A DNA stretch of 64,000 nt from Bradyrhizobium betae (GCF_004123905.1 NZ_MZXW01000006.1:1-64000); one strand, 5' to 3'. Shown: positions 55,736 through 64,000, numbered from the stretch's first letter. Made by a program: numbers and translations. Notes: generated by a model not told the origin, from the sequence alone.

Positions 55736-56360
55736 TGACGGGCCGCCGCGCCAGCGCGAGCGAGAGGCCGAGGCCCGCGATGAAGAGGCCGGAGCCCTGG
55801 GTGAGGCGCCGCATCAGGTTCGGCCGGCCGACCAGCTGTGTACGCGTTGCCGCGGCCATCAGCACCACAATGACATCGACGAGTGTGTTCAGCGTCACCG
55901 AGATTGCGCCGAGCACGATGAATTGCAGCGTGGGGTTCGATCCCGCGGGATCGAGGAATTGCGGAATGAAGGCGAGGAAGAACGCCGCGGTCTTCGGGTT
56001 CAAAGCCTCGACCAGCACGCCATCGCGGAACGCGCGCTTATCGCCGACGGGCTCGCTCGCCAGCGACAGCGCGCGGCCGGCATTGCGAAACGTCTTGATG
56101 CCGAGCCAGACCAGATAGAGCGCACCGACGAATTTGATCGCGGCAAACAGCTCCGCGCTGGCAAGGATGATCGCGGAGATGCCGAGGCTGCCCGCCACGA
56201 CATGAACCAGCCCGCCCAGCGCCGTGCCTGCGGTCGAGGCAAAGCCGCTGCCACGCCCTTCCGACAAGGTCCGCGCCGCGACGTAGAAGATGCCGGGGCC
56301 GGGAACGGCGGCAATGAGACAGGCTGCGGCCAGGAACAGCCAGAAATTCGTTTCGATCAT
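55728..56360 (-). CDS. LysE family translocator
   Basis: This 210-residue membrane protein has six hydrophobic helices. The N-terminal WLFLAAACLIAAVPGPGIFYVAARTL carries the LysE/RhtB-type PGP motif, then GTALGGLVHVVAGSLGIS, ALNPKTAAFFLAFIPQFLDP and VTLNTLVDVIVVLMA, all in family order. It exports amino acids or related solutes. Its overlap with the hydrolase gene suggests a paired role in release and export of a metabolite (inference only). Confidence 0.92.
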   Translation of the reverse strand: MIETNFWLFLAAACLIAAVPGPGIFYVAARTLSEGRGSGFASTAGTALGGLVHVVAGSLGISAIILASAELFAAIKFVGALYLVWLGIKTFRNAGRALSLASEPVGDKRAFRDGVLVEALNPKTAAFFLAFIPQFLDPAGSNPTLQFIVLGAISVTLNTLVDVIVVLMAAATRTQLVGRPNLMRRLTQGSGLFIAGLGLSLALARRPVNG

Positions 56361-56434
56361 CCCGTTTTCGTAGCGCAGCGCGCCGCGATTGCAAGGCTTC
56401 TCGTTGAGAGGCTTCTCATTTAGAGGCCCGTCAT

Positions 56435-57697
56435 TTAGTCCATCCGGCGGAAGATCGCGCTGGCGTTGACCCCGCCGAAGCCAAACCCGTTGGAGATGGC
56501 GTGCTGCATCGGCATCGGCCGTGCGGCGCCTGAGACGATGTCGATGCCATCAGCGCCGGGATCGGGGTTTTCGAGATTGAGCGTCGGCGGCGCGATCTGG
56601 TCGCGCAGGGCGAGGATCGTGAAGATCGCTTCCAGCCCGCCGGCGGCGCCGAGCAGATGGCCGGTGGCTGATTTCGTCGCGCTGACAGCGATGTTTCGGT
56701 TCCGGCCGAACAGCGCGGCGATGGCGCCAAGCTCGCTCTCGTCGCCAGCCGGCGTTGACGTCGCATGCGCGTTCAGATGCTGCAAGTCCGTGGGTTCAAG
56801 CTTCGCCTGGCGTAGTGCGATCTCCATGGCGCGACGTGCGCCGTCGCCATCGGGCGGACCCGAGGTCATGTGATAGGCGTCTGCGGTCGTGCCGTAGCCG
56901 ATGATTTCCGCGATCGGCGTCGCGCCACGGGCCAGCGCGTGCTCGAGATCCTCGATCACCAAAATGCCGGCACCTTCGCCCATCACAAATCCCTCGCGGT
57001 CGCGATCGAACGGGCGCGAGGCGCGGGCGGGCTCGTCGTTAAAGGAGCTCGATAGCGCGCGTGCCGCGGCAAAGCCGCCGAGGCTGACGATATCGATGCA
57101 GGCCTCCGCGCCGCCGCAGATGGCGACATCGGCTTCGCCGGCGCGGATCATGCGCGCAGCATCGCCGATCGCCTGCACGCCGGCGGCACAGGCCGTAACG
57201 GGCGTGCCCAGCGCGCCCTTGTAGCCGTATTTGATCGAGACGTGGCCGGCGGCGAGATTGGCAAGGAACGAGGGGATCGTGAACGGCGAGAGCCGGCGCG
57301 CGCCGCGGTGCTCGGTGATGCGCACCGCCTCCGCCATCGCCGGGAAGCCGCCAACGCCGGAGGCGATGATTGTCGCGGTGCGTTCCAGCGCGCTCGCGTC
57401 CTGCGGCGTCCATTTCGCTTGCGCGATCGCTTCCGCGGTGGCGAGCAGCGCGAACAGGATAAAGCGATCCATCTTGCGCTGGTCTTTTGGCGCGGCGGCT
57501 TGCGCGGGATCGAAGCCGCCGTCGGCATCATCGGCCTTGTCAGGCACGAGCCCGGCAATGCGCGCGGGCAGGGCTTGCGCCCATTCGGGCAGCGGGCGCA
57601 GTCCGCTCTGGCCGGCGAGCAGTCGGCGCCAGGACAGTTCGACACCGCAGCCGAGCGGCGACACCGCGCCCATGCCTGTCACGACGATACGACGCAT
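56435..57697 (-). CDS. Beta-ketoacyl-ACP synthase II-type
   Basis: This 420-residue ketosynthase of the FabF/NodE type has the nucleophile C170 in TACAAGVQAIGD and the two histidines in NAHATSTPAGDESELGA and SATKSATGHLLGAAGG, with the GFGFGGVNAS end. It condenses malonyl-ACP with an acyl chain. It differs from a primary FabF by lacking neighbouring fab genes, so a secondary fatty-acid or polyketide-like role is likely. It follows a HxlR regulator with a 1-base gap (TGACATG), so translation is coupled and regulation is shared. Confidence 0.9.
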   Translation of the reverse strand: MRRIVVTGMGAVSPLGCGVELSWRRLLAGQSGLRPLPEWAQALPARIAGLVPDKADDADGGFDPAQAAAPKDQRKMDRFILFALLATAEAIAQAKWTPQDASALERTATIIASGVGGFPAMAEAVRITEHRGARRLSPFTIPSFLANLAAGHVSIKYGYKGALGTPVTACAAGVQAIGDAARMIRAGEADVAICGGAEACIDIVSLGGFAAARALSSSFNDEPARASRPFDRDREGFVMGEGAGILVIEDLEHALARGATPIAEIIGYGTTADAYHMTSGPPDGDGARRAMEIALRQAKLEPTDLQHLNAHATSTPAGDESELGAIAALFGRNRNIAVSATKSATGHLLGAAGGLEAIFTILALRDQIAPPTLNLENPDPGADGIDIVSGAARPMPMQHAISNGFGFGGVNASAIFRRMD

Positions 57698-57698
57698 G

Positions 57699-58214
57699 TC
57701 AGTCTCCAGCCGGCGCAACGGCCGGGTTCATGGCTTTGAGCGAGGCGAGCCGCGCGCGCATCCCGCGGCTGGCGCGCGGACCTGCAACGACGACCGCATT
57801 GGCGAGCGTGATCGGACGCATGTCGGCGGCGTCGACGACGACCGGATCGAACGGGCGGACGTCATCCCGGTTCGCCAGCAGGATGGCTTCGCCCTTCGGG
57901 GCGAGATGCTTGTTGCCCCAGGCGAGCAGCGTAGCGATCACGGGGAAGAAATCCCGCGCCTTGTTCGTCAGCACATATTCGTAACGCGGCGGGCGTTCGT
58001 TGTAGCGGCGGCGGACGAACATGCCGCTCTTGGTGAGATGGGTCAGCCGCCGCGACAGGATGTTCGGCGCGATGCCGAGGCTCTGCGAGAATTCGTCGAA
58101 CTTCGTCGAGCCCTGAAACGCATCCCGCAGGATCAAGATGCTCCACCATTCGCCGACTGTCTCCACGGCGCGACCGACCGGGCATTCCAGGATGGAGGGG
58201 GATTTGGGCTGCAT
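57699..58214 (-). CDS. HxlR family transcriptional regulator
   Basis: This 171-residue winged-helix protein reads CPVGRAVETVGEWWSILILRDAFQG near 10-35 (the HxlR C at 11), FDEFSQSLGIAPNILSRRL and FVRRRYNERPPRYEYVLTNKARDF. HxlR proteins sense stress such as aldehydes or thiols via cysteines. The C-terminal 55 residues are outside the normal domain (about 110). A strong palindrome lies about 20 bases upstream, and the ketosynthase gene is coupled to it, so it probably regulates both. Confidence 0.93.
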   Translation of the reverse strand: MQPKSPSILECPVGRAVETVGEWWSILILRDAFQGSTKFDEFSQSLGIAPNILSRRLTHLTKSGMFVRRRYNERPPRYEYVLTNKARDFFPVIATLLAWGNKHLAPKGEAILLANRDDVRPFDPVVVDAADMRPITLANAVVVAGPRASRGMRARLASLKAMNPAVAPAGD

Positions 58215-58230
58215 GGCGGGAAGGTAGGTT

Positions 58231-58255
58231 AGTGACTTGCAAAATGCAAGCTACT
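58231..58255. promoter_or_regulatory. Palindromic HxlR-type operator
   Basis: CTTGCA (58236-58241)-AAA-TGCAAG (58245-58250) with outer AGT...ACT arms forms a 25-base inverted repeat 17 bases upstream of the HxlR start. HxlR-type sites often have such short A/T-centred palindromes. Confidence 0.7.
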
Positions 58256-58349
58256 GGGTGGGCGGATACGGGTGGAGAGCGAAGCGGAGTTGGCGGTGAC
58301 AAAACCTGTCCGGTGGTGAGATGTACGGTGGGCGAGGCTGAGCCGCTCT

Positions 58350-58479
58350 CGTGCCCCGGACGCAACGCAGCGCCTCTTAGCGGTGCGCTGCAGAGCCGGG
58401 GCCCATGTTGCCGATCACTGGGTGTCGCGTGGGTCCCGGCTCTGCGCGTTGCACGCTGCAGCGCGTCCGGGACACGAGA
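58350..58479. repeat. GTGCCCCGGACGC repeat, copy 2
   Basis: CGTGCCCCGGACGCAACGCAGC at the left and GCGCGTCCGGGACACGAG at the right are inverted ends, with GGGGCCCATG and GGGTCCCGGCTCTG inside, matching the copy at 48988-49122. Confidence 0.8.
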
Positions 58480-58503
58480 GGAGTGCGTGGCTGTCTAGCT
58501 CTC

Positions 58504-58582
58504 CGTCATTGCGAGCGTAGCGAAGCAATCCAGACCGTCGCCGCGGAGGGATTCTGGATTGCTTCGCTGCGCTCGCAATGAC
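58504..58582. repeat. CGTCATTGCGAGCGTAGCGAAG repeat, copy 3
   Basis: Inverted arms CGTCATTGCGAGCGTAGCGAAG and CTTCGCTGCGCTCGCAATGAC with CAATCCAGA / TCTGGATTG inside match the copies at 40993 and 54763. Confidence 0.85.
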
Positions 58583-58705
58583 CATGTGGGGGCATCGCGC
58601 ACTAATCCAACGCCGTCACCCGCGCGCAACCGCGAAGCGGTTGTCGCTGAAGGGCGACAGGCTAGCGGCAGTGCGGCAGCGATAGCGGCGTTGGGACGAC
58701 CGCGC

Positions 58706-59713
58706 TCAGTGCGACCGCGCCAGGCAGAACGCCACCACCTGCTCCAGCGCGCTCTTCATCGGCGAGGACGGGAACAGCGCCAGCGCGTCGACGGCCATGG
58801 CGCCGTAGTGGTGGGCGCGGCTGATCGTGTCCTCGAGTGCGCGGTGCTTGTTCATCAACCCGATGGCGTGATCGAGGTCGCTGTCGCCGATCTCGCCGCG
58901 CTCGAGCGCCTTGATCCAGAAGGCGCGCTCGGTGTCGTTGCCGCGGCGGAAGGCGAGTACCACTGGCAGCGTGATCTTGCCCTCGCGAAAGTCGTCGCCG
59001 GTGTTCTTGCCGAGTTTTGCGCTCTTGCCGCCATAGTCGAGCACGTCGTCGACCAGCTGGAAGGCGATGCCGAGATTCATGCCGACCGAGCGGCAGGCGG
59101 TTTGCTCCGCCTTCGGGCGGTTGGCGATGACAGGGCCGACCTCGCAGGCGGCCGCGAACAGCTCGGCGGTCTTGCCGCGGATCACGGCGAGATATTCGTC
59201 CTCGGTGGTCGCGGTGTTTTTGGCGGCGGCAAGCTGCATCACCTCGCCCTCGGCGATGGTGGCGGCAGCCGCGGAGAGAATGTCCAGCGCGCGGAGCGAG
59301 CCGACCTCGACCATCATGCGGAAGGCTTGTCCGAGCAGGAAGTCGCCGACCAGCACGCTCGCCTCGTTGCCCCAGAGCATGCGCGCCGAGAGTTTTCCGC
59401 GGCGCATTTCGCTCTCGTCGACGACGTCGTCGTGCAGGAGCGTGGCGGTGTGCATGAACTCGACGGACGCGGCGAGCTTGATGTGGCCGTCGCCGGTGTA
59501 GCCGGCGAGGTTGGCCATGGCGAGCGTCAGCATCGGCCGCAGCCGCTTGCCCCCGGAGGAGATCAGATGGTTGGCGACCTCCGGGATCATGGTCACATCA
59601 GACCCGGTCCGCGACAGGATCGTGGCGTTGACGCGCTCCATGTCACCGGCGACAAGGGCAACCAGCTGTTCGATCGACGCGCCGGGAGTTTCGAAAGGTA
59701 CGATGACGGCCAC
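58706..59713 (-). CDS. Polyprenyl diphosphate synthase (GTG start)
   Basis: This 335-residue trans-isoprenyl synthase makes the long side chain of ubiquinone. The two aspartate-rich motifs are LLHDDVVDES (near 95) and LVDDVLDYGG (near 220), and GGKRLRPML is the isopentenyl-diphosphate site. Octa- versus decaprenyl length cannot be told. The GTG at 59713 is fixed by TTGGAG 7 bases ahead; ATG codons further upstream have no ribosome site and overlap the divergent gene. It is divergent from DUF2007-trmN6. Confidence 0.93.
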   Translation of the reverse strand: MAVIVPFETPGASIEQLVALVAGDMERVNATILSRTGSDVTMIPEVANHLISSGGKRLRPMLTLAMANLAGYTGDGHIKLAASVEFMHTATLLHDDVVDESEMRRGKLSARMLWGNEASVLVGDFLLGQAFRMMVEVGSLRALDILSAAAATIAEGEVMQLAAAKNTATTEDEYLAVIRGKTAELFAAACEVGPVIANRPKAEQTACRSVGMNLGIAFQLVDDVLDYGGKSAKLGKNTGDDFREGKITLPVVLAFRRGNDTERAFWIKALERGEIGDSDLDHAIGLMNKHRALEDTISRAHHYGAMAVDALALFPSSPMKSALEQVVAFCLARSH

Positions 59714-59846
59714 GCCGGTCTCCAATATTTGCCCCGGAAGGGCTATTCTGATGGAAATACAATAGAAACTGGCGGCGGATGCGGCAAGGCCTGCGGAACC
59801 ATTGACATTTGCCCCTTTAGCCCCCTTCGGGCAGGAGACCTCAGTT

Positions 59847-60074
59847 TTGCGTGAACTGGTTCGAACCAACGATATGGTGCTGGTGTCAGCGATCGGCGCG
59901 CTGCTCGACGGCGCCAACATCCATCATCTGGTGCTGGACCAGAACATGAGCATCATCGAGGGCTCGCTCGGCATTTTGCCGCGGCGGATCCTGGTCCATG
60001 AGGACGACGCCCGGGAGGCCAGGGAACTTCTCACCGACGCCGGCCTCAGCCACGAACTGCGCGGCGATGATTGA
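59847..60074 (+). CDS. DUF2007 protein, TTG start
   Basis: This 75-residue protein reads LRELVRTNDMVLVSAIGALL, LDQNMSIIEGSLGILPRRIL and EDDAREARELLTDAGL. This is the DUF2007 layout (a signal-transducing or small binding fold of unknown role). The TTG at 59847 has AGGAG about 9 bases ahead and matches the homologous start; the longer ATG/GTG form is not supported. It overlaps the next gene by 8 bases (60067-60074). Confidence 0.85.
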   Translation: MRELVRTNDMVLVSAIGALLDGANIHHLVLDQNMSIIEGSLGILPRRILVHEDDAREARELLTDAGLSHELRGDD

Positions 60075-60834
60075 GGCCGCACCCGATATCACCGAGGACG
60101 CCTTTCTCGGCGGTCAGTTGCGGCTGAAGCAGAAGCGGTCCGGCCATCGCGCCGGCCATGACGCGATCCTGCTCGCGGCGGCGACGGAGGCTCACGCGGG
60201 CGACCGCGTGGTCGATCTCGGCGCCGGCATCGGCACCGCGGGGCTGGCGCTCGCCCGGCGTGTGGCGGGCGTCAAGCTCAGCCTGGTCGAGATCGATCCG
60301 GAGCTCGCGGAACTCGCGCGCGCCAATGCGGCGGCGAATGCGATTGCCGCCGAGGTGATGGTGCTTGACGTCACGGCCGATGCGCAGGCGTTCTCGATAC
60401 ATGGGCTCGGGCCCGACAGTGTCGACGTGGTGCTGACCAACCCGCCCTTCAACGATCCGGTGCGGCATCGCGGCTCGCCGGACCAGATGCGCCACAGCGC
60501 GCATGTGGCGACGGAGGAGACGCTGCATGCGTGGGTGCATGCAGCGCGGCGTATCCTCCGATCGAATGGCGCGCTGACATTGATCTGGCGCGCAGATGGG
60601 ATCACGGATGTTTTGGCAGCGCTGTCACGCGGCTTCGGCAGCTTTGTGGTCCTGCCGATTCACGGCGAAGCGGGACGGCCCGCGATCCGCGTACTGGTGC
60701 GCGCGACCAAAGGCGGCAGAGCTCCGACGCGATTGTTGCCGGGTCTCATGCTTAACGAAGAGTCACGCGTGCCTAAAAAAGAGGTGATGGATATTCTGGA
60801 GGGACGATCGGTTCTACCCCTGGTGGAACCGTGA
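60067..60834 (+). CDS. TrmN6-like tRNA/rRNA methyltransferase
   Basis: This 255-residue protein has a Rossmann SAM site VVDLGAGIGTAGLALARRV (near 47) and the N6-adenine-type NPPF motif in VVLTNPPFNDPVRHRG. TrmN6 of E. coli methylates A37 of tRNA1-Val. This is a close fold relative, but the exact target is not certain. The ATG at 60067 overlaps the DUF2007 stop (ATGATTGA), so translation is coupled. Confidence 0.88.
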   Translation: MIEAAPDITEDAFLGGQLRLKQKRSGHRAGHDAILLAAATEAHAGDRVVDLGAGIGTAGLALARRVAGVKLSLVEIDPELAELARANAAANAIAAEVMVLDVTADAQAFSIHGLGPDSVDVVLTNPPFNDPVRHRGSPDQMRHSAHVATEETLHAWVHAARRILRSNGALTLIWRADGITDVLAALSRGFGSFVVLPIHGEAGRPAIRVLVRATKGGRAPTRLLPGLMLNEESRVPKKEVMDILEGRSVLPLVEP

Positions 60835-60838
60835 TGGC

Positions 60839-60937
60839 TTACTGCGGAAGCGATTCCGACTGCTGTTCTTGCGGGGACGTCAAGCGGATCGCCATGAAAA
60901 GCGCACCGATCAGCAGCATCAGCAGGTAGATCTTCAT
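60839..60937 (-). CDS. Putative 32-residue membrane microprotein
   Basis: A 32-codon frame, missed by length filters, reads MKIYLLMLLIGALFMAIRLT and then SPQEQQSESLPQ, stop TAA at 60839. Residues 3-17 form one hydrophobic helix, with a short polar glutamine/serine-rich tail. GGAGG lies 7 bases before the ATG, an ideal ribosome site. It lies 4 bases after the stop of the TrmN6 gene on the other strand and is divergent from the S49 peptidase. No function is known. The start signal and helix argue for a real gene. Confidence 0.65.
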   Translation of the reverse strand: MKIYLLMLLIGALFMAIRLTSPQEQQSESLPQ

Positions 60938-61050
60938 GACGTTTCCTCCGCTGCTTCATTGCAGCTTCCCAACGAGGAATCTGCAAAACACGTTCCAGGC
61001 ACTTCCAATGACACTCGCGTGATAAGAAATGGTTAACCAGAGGTAGCGGC

Positions 61051-61959
61051 ATGGCTGAACAATTGAACGATCGTGGGAGTTCCGGCCTGGCCGACAAGCT
61101 CATGCAATATCTGCCGGCGCGCTTCCGCCCCGGCACGGCCGTCGTGCCGGTGGTGCGACTCTCCGGCGTGATTGGTGCGGTGACGCCGCTGCGCCCGGGC
61201 ATGTCGCTCGCGGGCGTCGCGCGCGTGCTGGAGCGGGCCTTTTCGATGCGCAACGCCAAGGCGGTGGCGCTGGTGATCAACTCGCCCGGCGGCTCGCCGG
61301 TGCAGTCGCGCCAGATCTATCTGCGCATCAAGCAGCTCGCGGCGGAGAAGAAGCTGCCGGTGCTGGTGTTCGTCGAGGACGTCGCGGCGTCCGGCGGCTA
61401 CATGATCGCCTGCGCCGGCGATGAGATCATTTGCGATCCATCATCGATTCTCGGTTCGATCGGCGTGGTCGGCGGCAGTTTTGGTTTCCAGGAGGCGATC
61501 AAGCGGCTCGGCATCGAGCGGCGCCTCTACACGGCCGGCGCGCACAAGGCGATGCTCGATCCGTTCCTGCCCGAAAACCCCGACGACGTCGCCAAGCTGA
61601 AGGCGCTTCAGCGCGAGATCCACCAGATATTCATTGCCTTGGTGAAGGACAGCCGCGGTGCGCGCCTCAAGGGCAGCGACGACACGCTATTCACGGGCGA
61701 ATACTGGGCCGGCGAGAGTTCAATCGCGCTGGGGCTCGCCGACAGCATCGGCGATCTGCGCTCAACTCTTCGTGCCCGCTATGGCGAGAAGGTTCTCACC
61801 CCCGTCATTGCGCAGCCGACCGGGTTGCTGTCCGGCCTTTTGGGGCGGAAATCGCCGGGTGCGGGCCAGCTTTCGGCCATGGAATCAATGGCCGGGTTGC
61901 CGGACGATCTGATCTCGGCGGTCGAGACGCGCGCGATTTGGGCGAAATTCGGGTTCTAG
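61051..61959 (+). CDS. S49 family signal peptide peptidase-like protease
   Basis: This 302-residue SppA/SohB-type serine protease has nucleophile S114 in VAASGGYMIACAGDE and general base K166 in AGAHKAMLDPF. Their spacing of 52 equals that of the bacterial SppA dyad. The N-terminal LVINSPGGSPVQSRQIY forms the ClpP-like fold. No clear signal peptide or membrane helix is visible at the start, unlike typical SppA. The ATG lies 9 bases after ACCAGAGGTAGC. It stands alone. Confidence 0.9.
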   Translation: MAEQLNDRGSSGLADKLMQYLPARFRPGTAVVPVVRLSGVIGAVTPLRPGMSLAGVARVLERAFSMRNAKAVALVINSPGGSPVQSRQIYLRIKQLAAEKKLPVLVFVEDVAASGGYMIACAGDEIICDPSSILGSIGVVGGSFGFQEAIKRLGIERRLYTAGAHKAMLDPFLPENPDDVAKLKALQREIHQIFIALVKDSRGARLKGSDDTLFTGEYWAGESSIALGLADSIGDLRSTLRARYGEKVLTPVIAQPTGLLSGLLGRKSPGAGQLSAMESMAGLPDDLISAVETRAIWAKFGF

Positions 61960-62065
61960 GCGGAGCCCGCCCGCGCCATTTGGTCCGGGCCGAGCCAATT
62001 GCGGCGCGGCCTGGTCTGCGCGAGAATGCGTATGGGGGGTGAGCATTGTGAACAAGGAACGACCG

Positions 62066-62254
62066 ATGCCGTTCGTCGCATTCGCAGGCGTCCTGGGCGG
62101 GCTTGCCGTGGTCCGCTGGGCGTATAAGACCGCTGTCCGGATCAACCAGGAGCTGGAGGAGATGCGCCTCTCGCGCGTCGCCGAGGCCGCCCATATGGGG
62201 AATATCCAGACGCTGAAGCGTGACCCCGTGACCGGGGCTTATCGGCCGGGTTAG
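62066..62254 (+). CDS. Small hypothetical membrane-associated protein
   Basis: This 62-residue protein from ATG 62066 has AAGGA 6 bases ahead; a GTG at 62039 is an alternative, giving 71. It has a helix MPFVAFAGVLGGLAVVRWAYKTAVR and an amphipathic charged segment (INQELEEMRLSRVAEAA), then TLKRDPVTGAYRPG. The last motif, KRDPxTGxYRP, resembles short tags at the end of small alphaproteobacterial proteins. I do not recognise the family. Confidence 0.7.
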   Translation: MPFVAFAGVLGGLAVVRWAYKTAVRINQELEEMRLSRVAEAAHMGNIQTLKRDPVTGAYRPG

Positions 62255-62265
62255 TTAGCGCCACT

Positions 62266-62351
62266 TGTCATGTCCGGGCTTGTCCCGGGCATCCACGTTC
62301 TTCGTGCCGCGAGAAAGGTCGTGGATGGCCGGGACAAGCCCGGCCATGACG
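62266..62351. repeat. GTCATGTCCGGGCTTGTCCCGG palindromic repeat, copy 2
   Basis: TGTCATGTCCGGGCTTGTCCCGG and CCGGGACAAGCCCGGCCATGACG are inverted ends; CATCCACG / CGTGGATG pair inside. The first copy is at 22110-22191. Confidence 0.8.
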
Positions 62352-62453
62352 GAGAGAACCGGGCCCGAATCCGCCCCTTTGCCTTGATTCCCACCCCCGC
62401 CGTCGATACGGTCCCGCGCGATTCAAAACCCCCCGCGAGAGCCTGATCTGACG

Positions 62454-63389
62454 ATGGACGCCTCATTGCCCGCCCATATGCGCCCGGAACGTTCGTTCCA
62501 GGGTTTTATCCTCGCGCTCCAGACCTTCTGGGCCGAGCAGGGCTGCGTGATCCTGCAGCCCTACGACATGGAGATGGGCGCAGGCACCTTCCATCCGGCG
62601 ACCACGCTGCGCGCGCTCGGGCCAAAGCCTTGGAATGCCGCCTATGTGCAGCCCTCGCGCCGGCCCAAGGATGGCCGCTACGGCGAGAATCCGAATCGGA
62701 TGCAGCACTACTACCAGTTCCAGGTGATCATGAAGCCGTCGCCGCCGAACCTCCAGGAGCTCTACCTGAAGTCGCTCGCCGCGATCGGCATCGATTCCGC
62801 CGTGCACGACATCCGCTTCGTCGAGGACGACTGGGAGAGCCCGACGCTGGGCGCCTGGGGTCTCGGCTGGGAATGCTGGTGCGACGGCATGGAAGTCAGC
62901 CAGTTCACCTATTTCCAGCAGGTCGCGGGTTTTGAATGCGCGCCGGTCGCGGGCGAGCTCACCTACGGGCTCGAGCGCCTCGCGATGTATGTGCAGGGCG
63001 TCGACCGCGTCTACGACCTCAATTTTAATGGCCGCGAGGGTGATCAGAAGGTCACTTATGGCGATGTCTTCCTGCAGGCCGAGCGGGAATATTCGAAGCA
63101 CAACTTTGAAGTCGCCGACACCGCGATGCTGTTCGAGCAGTTCAAGATGGCGGAAGCCGCGTGCCGCAAATATCTCGATGCCGGCTGGAAGGATGAGAAG
63201 CGCGAGGCGCATCTGATGGCGCTGCCGGCCTATGACCAGTGCATCAAGGCGAGCCACGTTTTCAATCTGCTCGATGCGCGCGGCGTGATCTCCGTGACCG
63301 AGCGGCAGAGCTACATCTTGCGCGTGCGCGAACTGGCAAAAGCCTGCGGCGAGGCCTGGATCCATACTGAAGCGGGCGGAGCGGCCTGA
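62454..63389 (+). CDS. glyQ: Glycyl-tRNA synthetase alpha subunit
   Basis: GlyQ (311 residues) is the catalytic subunit of the two-subunit bacterial type glycyl-tRNA synthetase. Class II motifs: [38 protein letters not shown] near the start, [29 protein letters not shown] (motif 2) and [18 protein letters not shown] (motif 3). Length is normal. The stop and glyS start overlap as TGATG. A stretch with a palindrome and GCCTGATCTGACG precedes the ATG. Confidence 0.97.
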   Translation: MDASLPAHMRPERSFQGFILALQTFWAEQGCVILQPYDMEMGAGTFHPATTLRALGPKPWNAAYVQPSRRPKDGRYGENPNRMQHYYQFQVIMKPSPPNLQELYLKSLAAIGIDSAVHDIRFVEDDWESPTLGAWGLGWECWCDGMEVSQFTYFQQVAGFECAPVAGELTYGLERLAMYVQGVDRVYDLNFNGREGDQKVTYGDVFLQAEREYSKHNFEVADTAMLFEQFKMAEAACRKYLDAGWKDEKREAHLMALPAYDQCIKASHVFNLLDARGVISVTERQSYILRVRELAKACGEAWIHTEAGGAA

Positions 63390-64000
63390 TGCCCGAACTT
63401 TTGCTTGAACTGTTCTCGGAAGAGATCCCCGCGCGGATGCAGGCCAAGGCGGCCGACGATCTGCGCCGCATGGTCACCGACAAGCTCGTTGCCGAAGGCC
63501 TCGTCTACGAGGGCGCGAAAGCCTTCGCGACGCCGCGTCGCCTTGCGCTCACCGTGCACGGCATTCCCGCGCGCCAGCCCGACCTCAAGACCGAACGCCG
63601 CGGACCGAAAGTCGGCGCGCCCGATGCGGCCGTGCAGGGTTTTCTGAAGGCGACAGGTCTGAAATCGCTCGACGAAGCCAAGATCCAGCGCGACCCCAAG
63701 GGTGATTTCTACATCGGCTTGATCGAGAAGCCCGGCCGCGATGCGATCGATGTGCTCGCGGAAATCCTGCCCGTCATCATCCGCACCTTCCCCTGGCCGA
63801 AATCGATGCGCTGGGGCGCGCGCTCCGGCAAGCCGGGCTCGCTGAGCTGGGTGCGTCCGCTGCACGCGATCACCGCAACCTTCGGGCCCGAGACCGAAGA
63901 ACCCGATGTCGTGAAGTTCGAGGTCGACGGAATCGCAACCGGCCAGACCACCTACGGCCATCGCTTCATGGCGCCGGATGCGATTAACGTGCGCCGCTTC
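63389..64000 (+). CDS. glyS: Glycyl-tRNA synthetase beta subunit (partial, runs off right edge)
   Basis: The frame is open from ATG 63389 to the window end (204 codons). It begins [18 protein letters not shown] and continues with [39 protein letters not shown] and [16 protein letters not shown], all characteristic of GlyS, whose usual length is about 690. It binds tRNA-Gly and helps glyQ. The start overlaps the glyQ stop by one base (TGATG), so the two are co-translated. Confidence 0.97.
   Translation, partial: MPELLLELFSEEIPARMQAKAADDLRRMVTDKLVAEGLVYEGAKAFATPRRLALTVHGIPARQPDLKTERRGPKVGAPDAAVQGFLKATGLKSLDEAKIQRDPKGDFYIGLIEKPGRDAIDVLAEILPVIIRTFPWPKSMRWGARSGKPGSLSWVRPLHAITATFGPETEEPDVVKFEVDGIATGQTTYGHRFMAPDAINVRRF

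Larger units (their letters stand above)
58215..58705. other. Intergenic region with HxlR operator and two repeats
   Basis: This 491-base gap between HxlR and the polyprenyl synthase holds the operator (58231-58255), a GTGCCCCGGACGC repeat (58350-58479) and a CGTCATTGCGAGC repeat (58504-58582). Between them and up to 58705 I see no gene. Confidence 0.6.

Noticed and set aside
58706..59920. Long N-terminal extension of the polyprenyl synthase
   Set aside because: The extra residues have no homology pattern and overlap the divergent DUF2007 leader; a GTG with a good ribosome site begins the conserved part.

Overview
The window is high-GC alphaproteobacterial chromosome and almost certainly comes from a Bradyrhizobium-type member of the Nitrobacteraceae. 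The signs are the fused cytochrome b/c1 gene fbcH behind a Rieske gene, a fused trpE(G) behind a Trp-rich leader, ccrM, several families of dispersed palindromic repeats with the Bradyrhizobium look, and frequent GTG/TTG starts. Most of it is a housekeeping backbone. The only mobile-element trace is the first 16 codons of a transposase cut by the left edge. No rRNA, tRNA or CRISPR array was seen.

Layout: 1-2.2 kb is a slightly disturbed edge (IS start, small secreted Cys protein, YodC-like protein, a dispersed repeat). 1.4-4.7 kb on the minus strand holds HAD hydrolase-hemF, queD-queE and trmL. 4.95-8.4 kb on the plus strand holds the bc1 complex (petA/fbcF-fbcH) with a strong terminator, then a dienelactone hydrolase. 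8.47-8.98 kb is a frameshifted ParDE-like toxin-antitoxin relic. 9.0-12.0 kb holds a leaderless trpL attenuator, trpE(G) and apt. 12-17 kb on the minus strand holds a GIY-YIG protein, two neighbouring MinD/ParA-like ATPases, an M48 peptidase-LemA pair and Rsm22. 17.1-22.1 kb on the minus strand is DUF721-DsbA-Smc, with mutY divergent from it.

23.4-28.7 kb is a metabolic and regulatory mix: thioesterase, cupin, FAD oxidoreductase, GST, and a LysR regulator divergent from an NTF2-like gene. 29-33.3 kb holds two paralogous methyl-accepting chemotaxis proteins duplicated together with their leaders and 3' hairpins. 33.4-41 kb holds a GST, ccrM with a cell-cycle-type control region, a YpfJ-like metallopeptidase, MoaB, a MarR-GNAT fusion with its operator, a glycosyltransferase and an RMD1-family protein. 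41.1-44.7 kb is a phosphoketolase-acetate kinase operon. 44.9-54.8 kb holds a radical SAM protein, VOC protein, RNase HII, a GT39-like membrane protein, UDG, ETF-QO, a TPR lipoprotein-like protein and IspE. 54.9-58.2 kb on the minus strand holds an alpha/beta hydrolase-LysE pair and an HxlR-ketosynthase pair with a clear operator. 58.7-64 kb holds a polyprenyl diphosphate synthase divergent from DUF2007-TrmN6, an unlisted 32-residue membrane microprotein, an S49 peptidase and glyQ-glyS (glyS runs off the right edge).

No large unknown multi-gene system was found. The best candidates for a second look are the leaderless trpL attenuator, the tandem MinD/ParA-like ATPase pair, the ccrM control region, the microprotein at 60839-60937, the QueD without its expected cysteine, and the decayed toxin-antitoxin locus.
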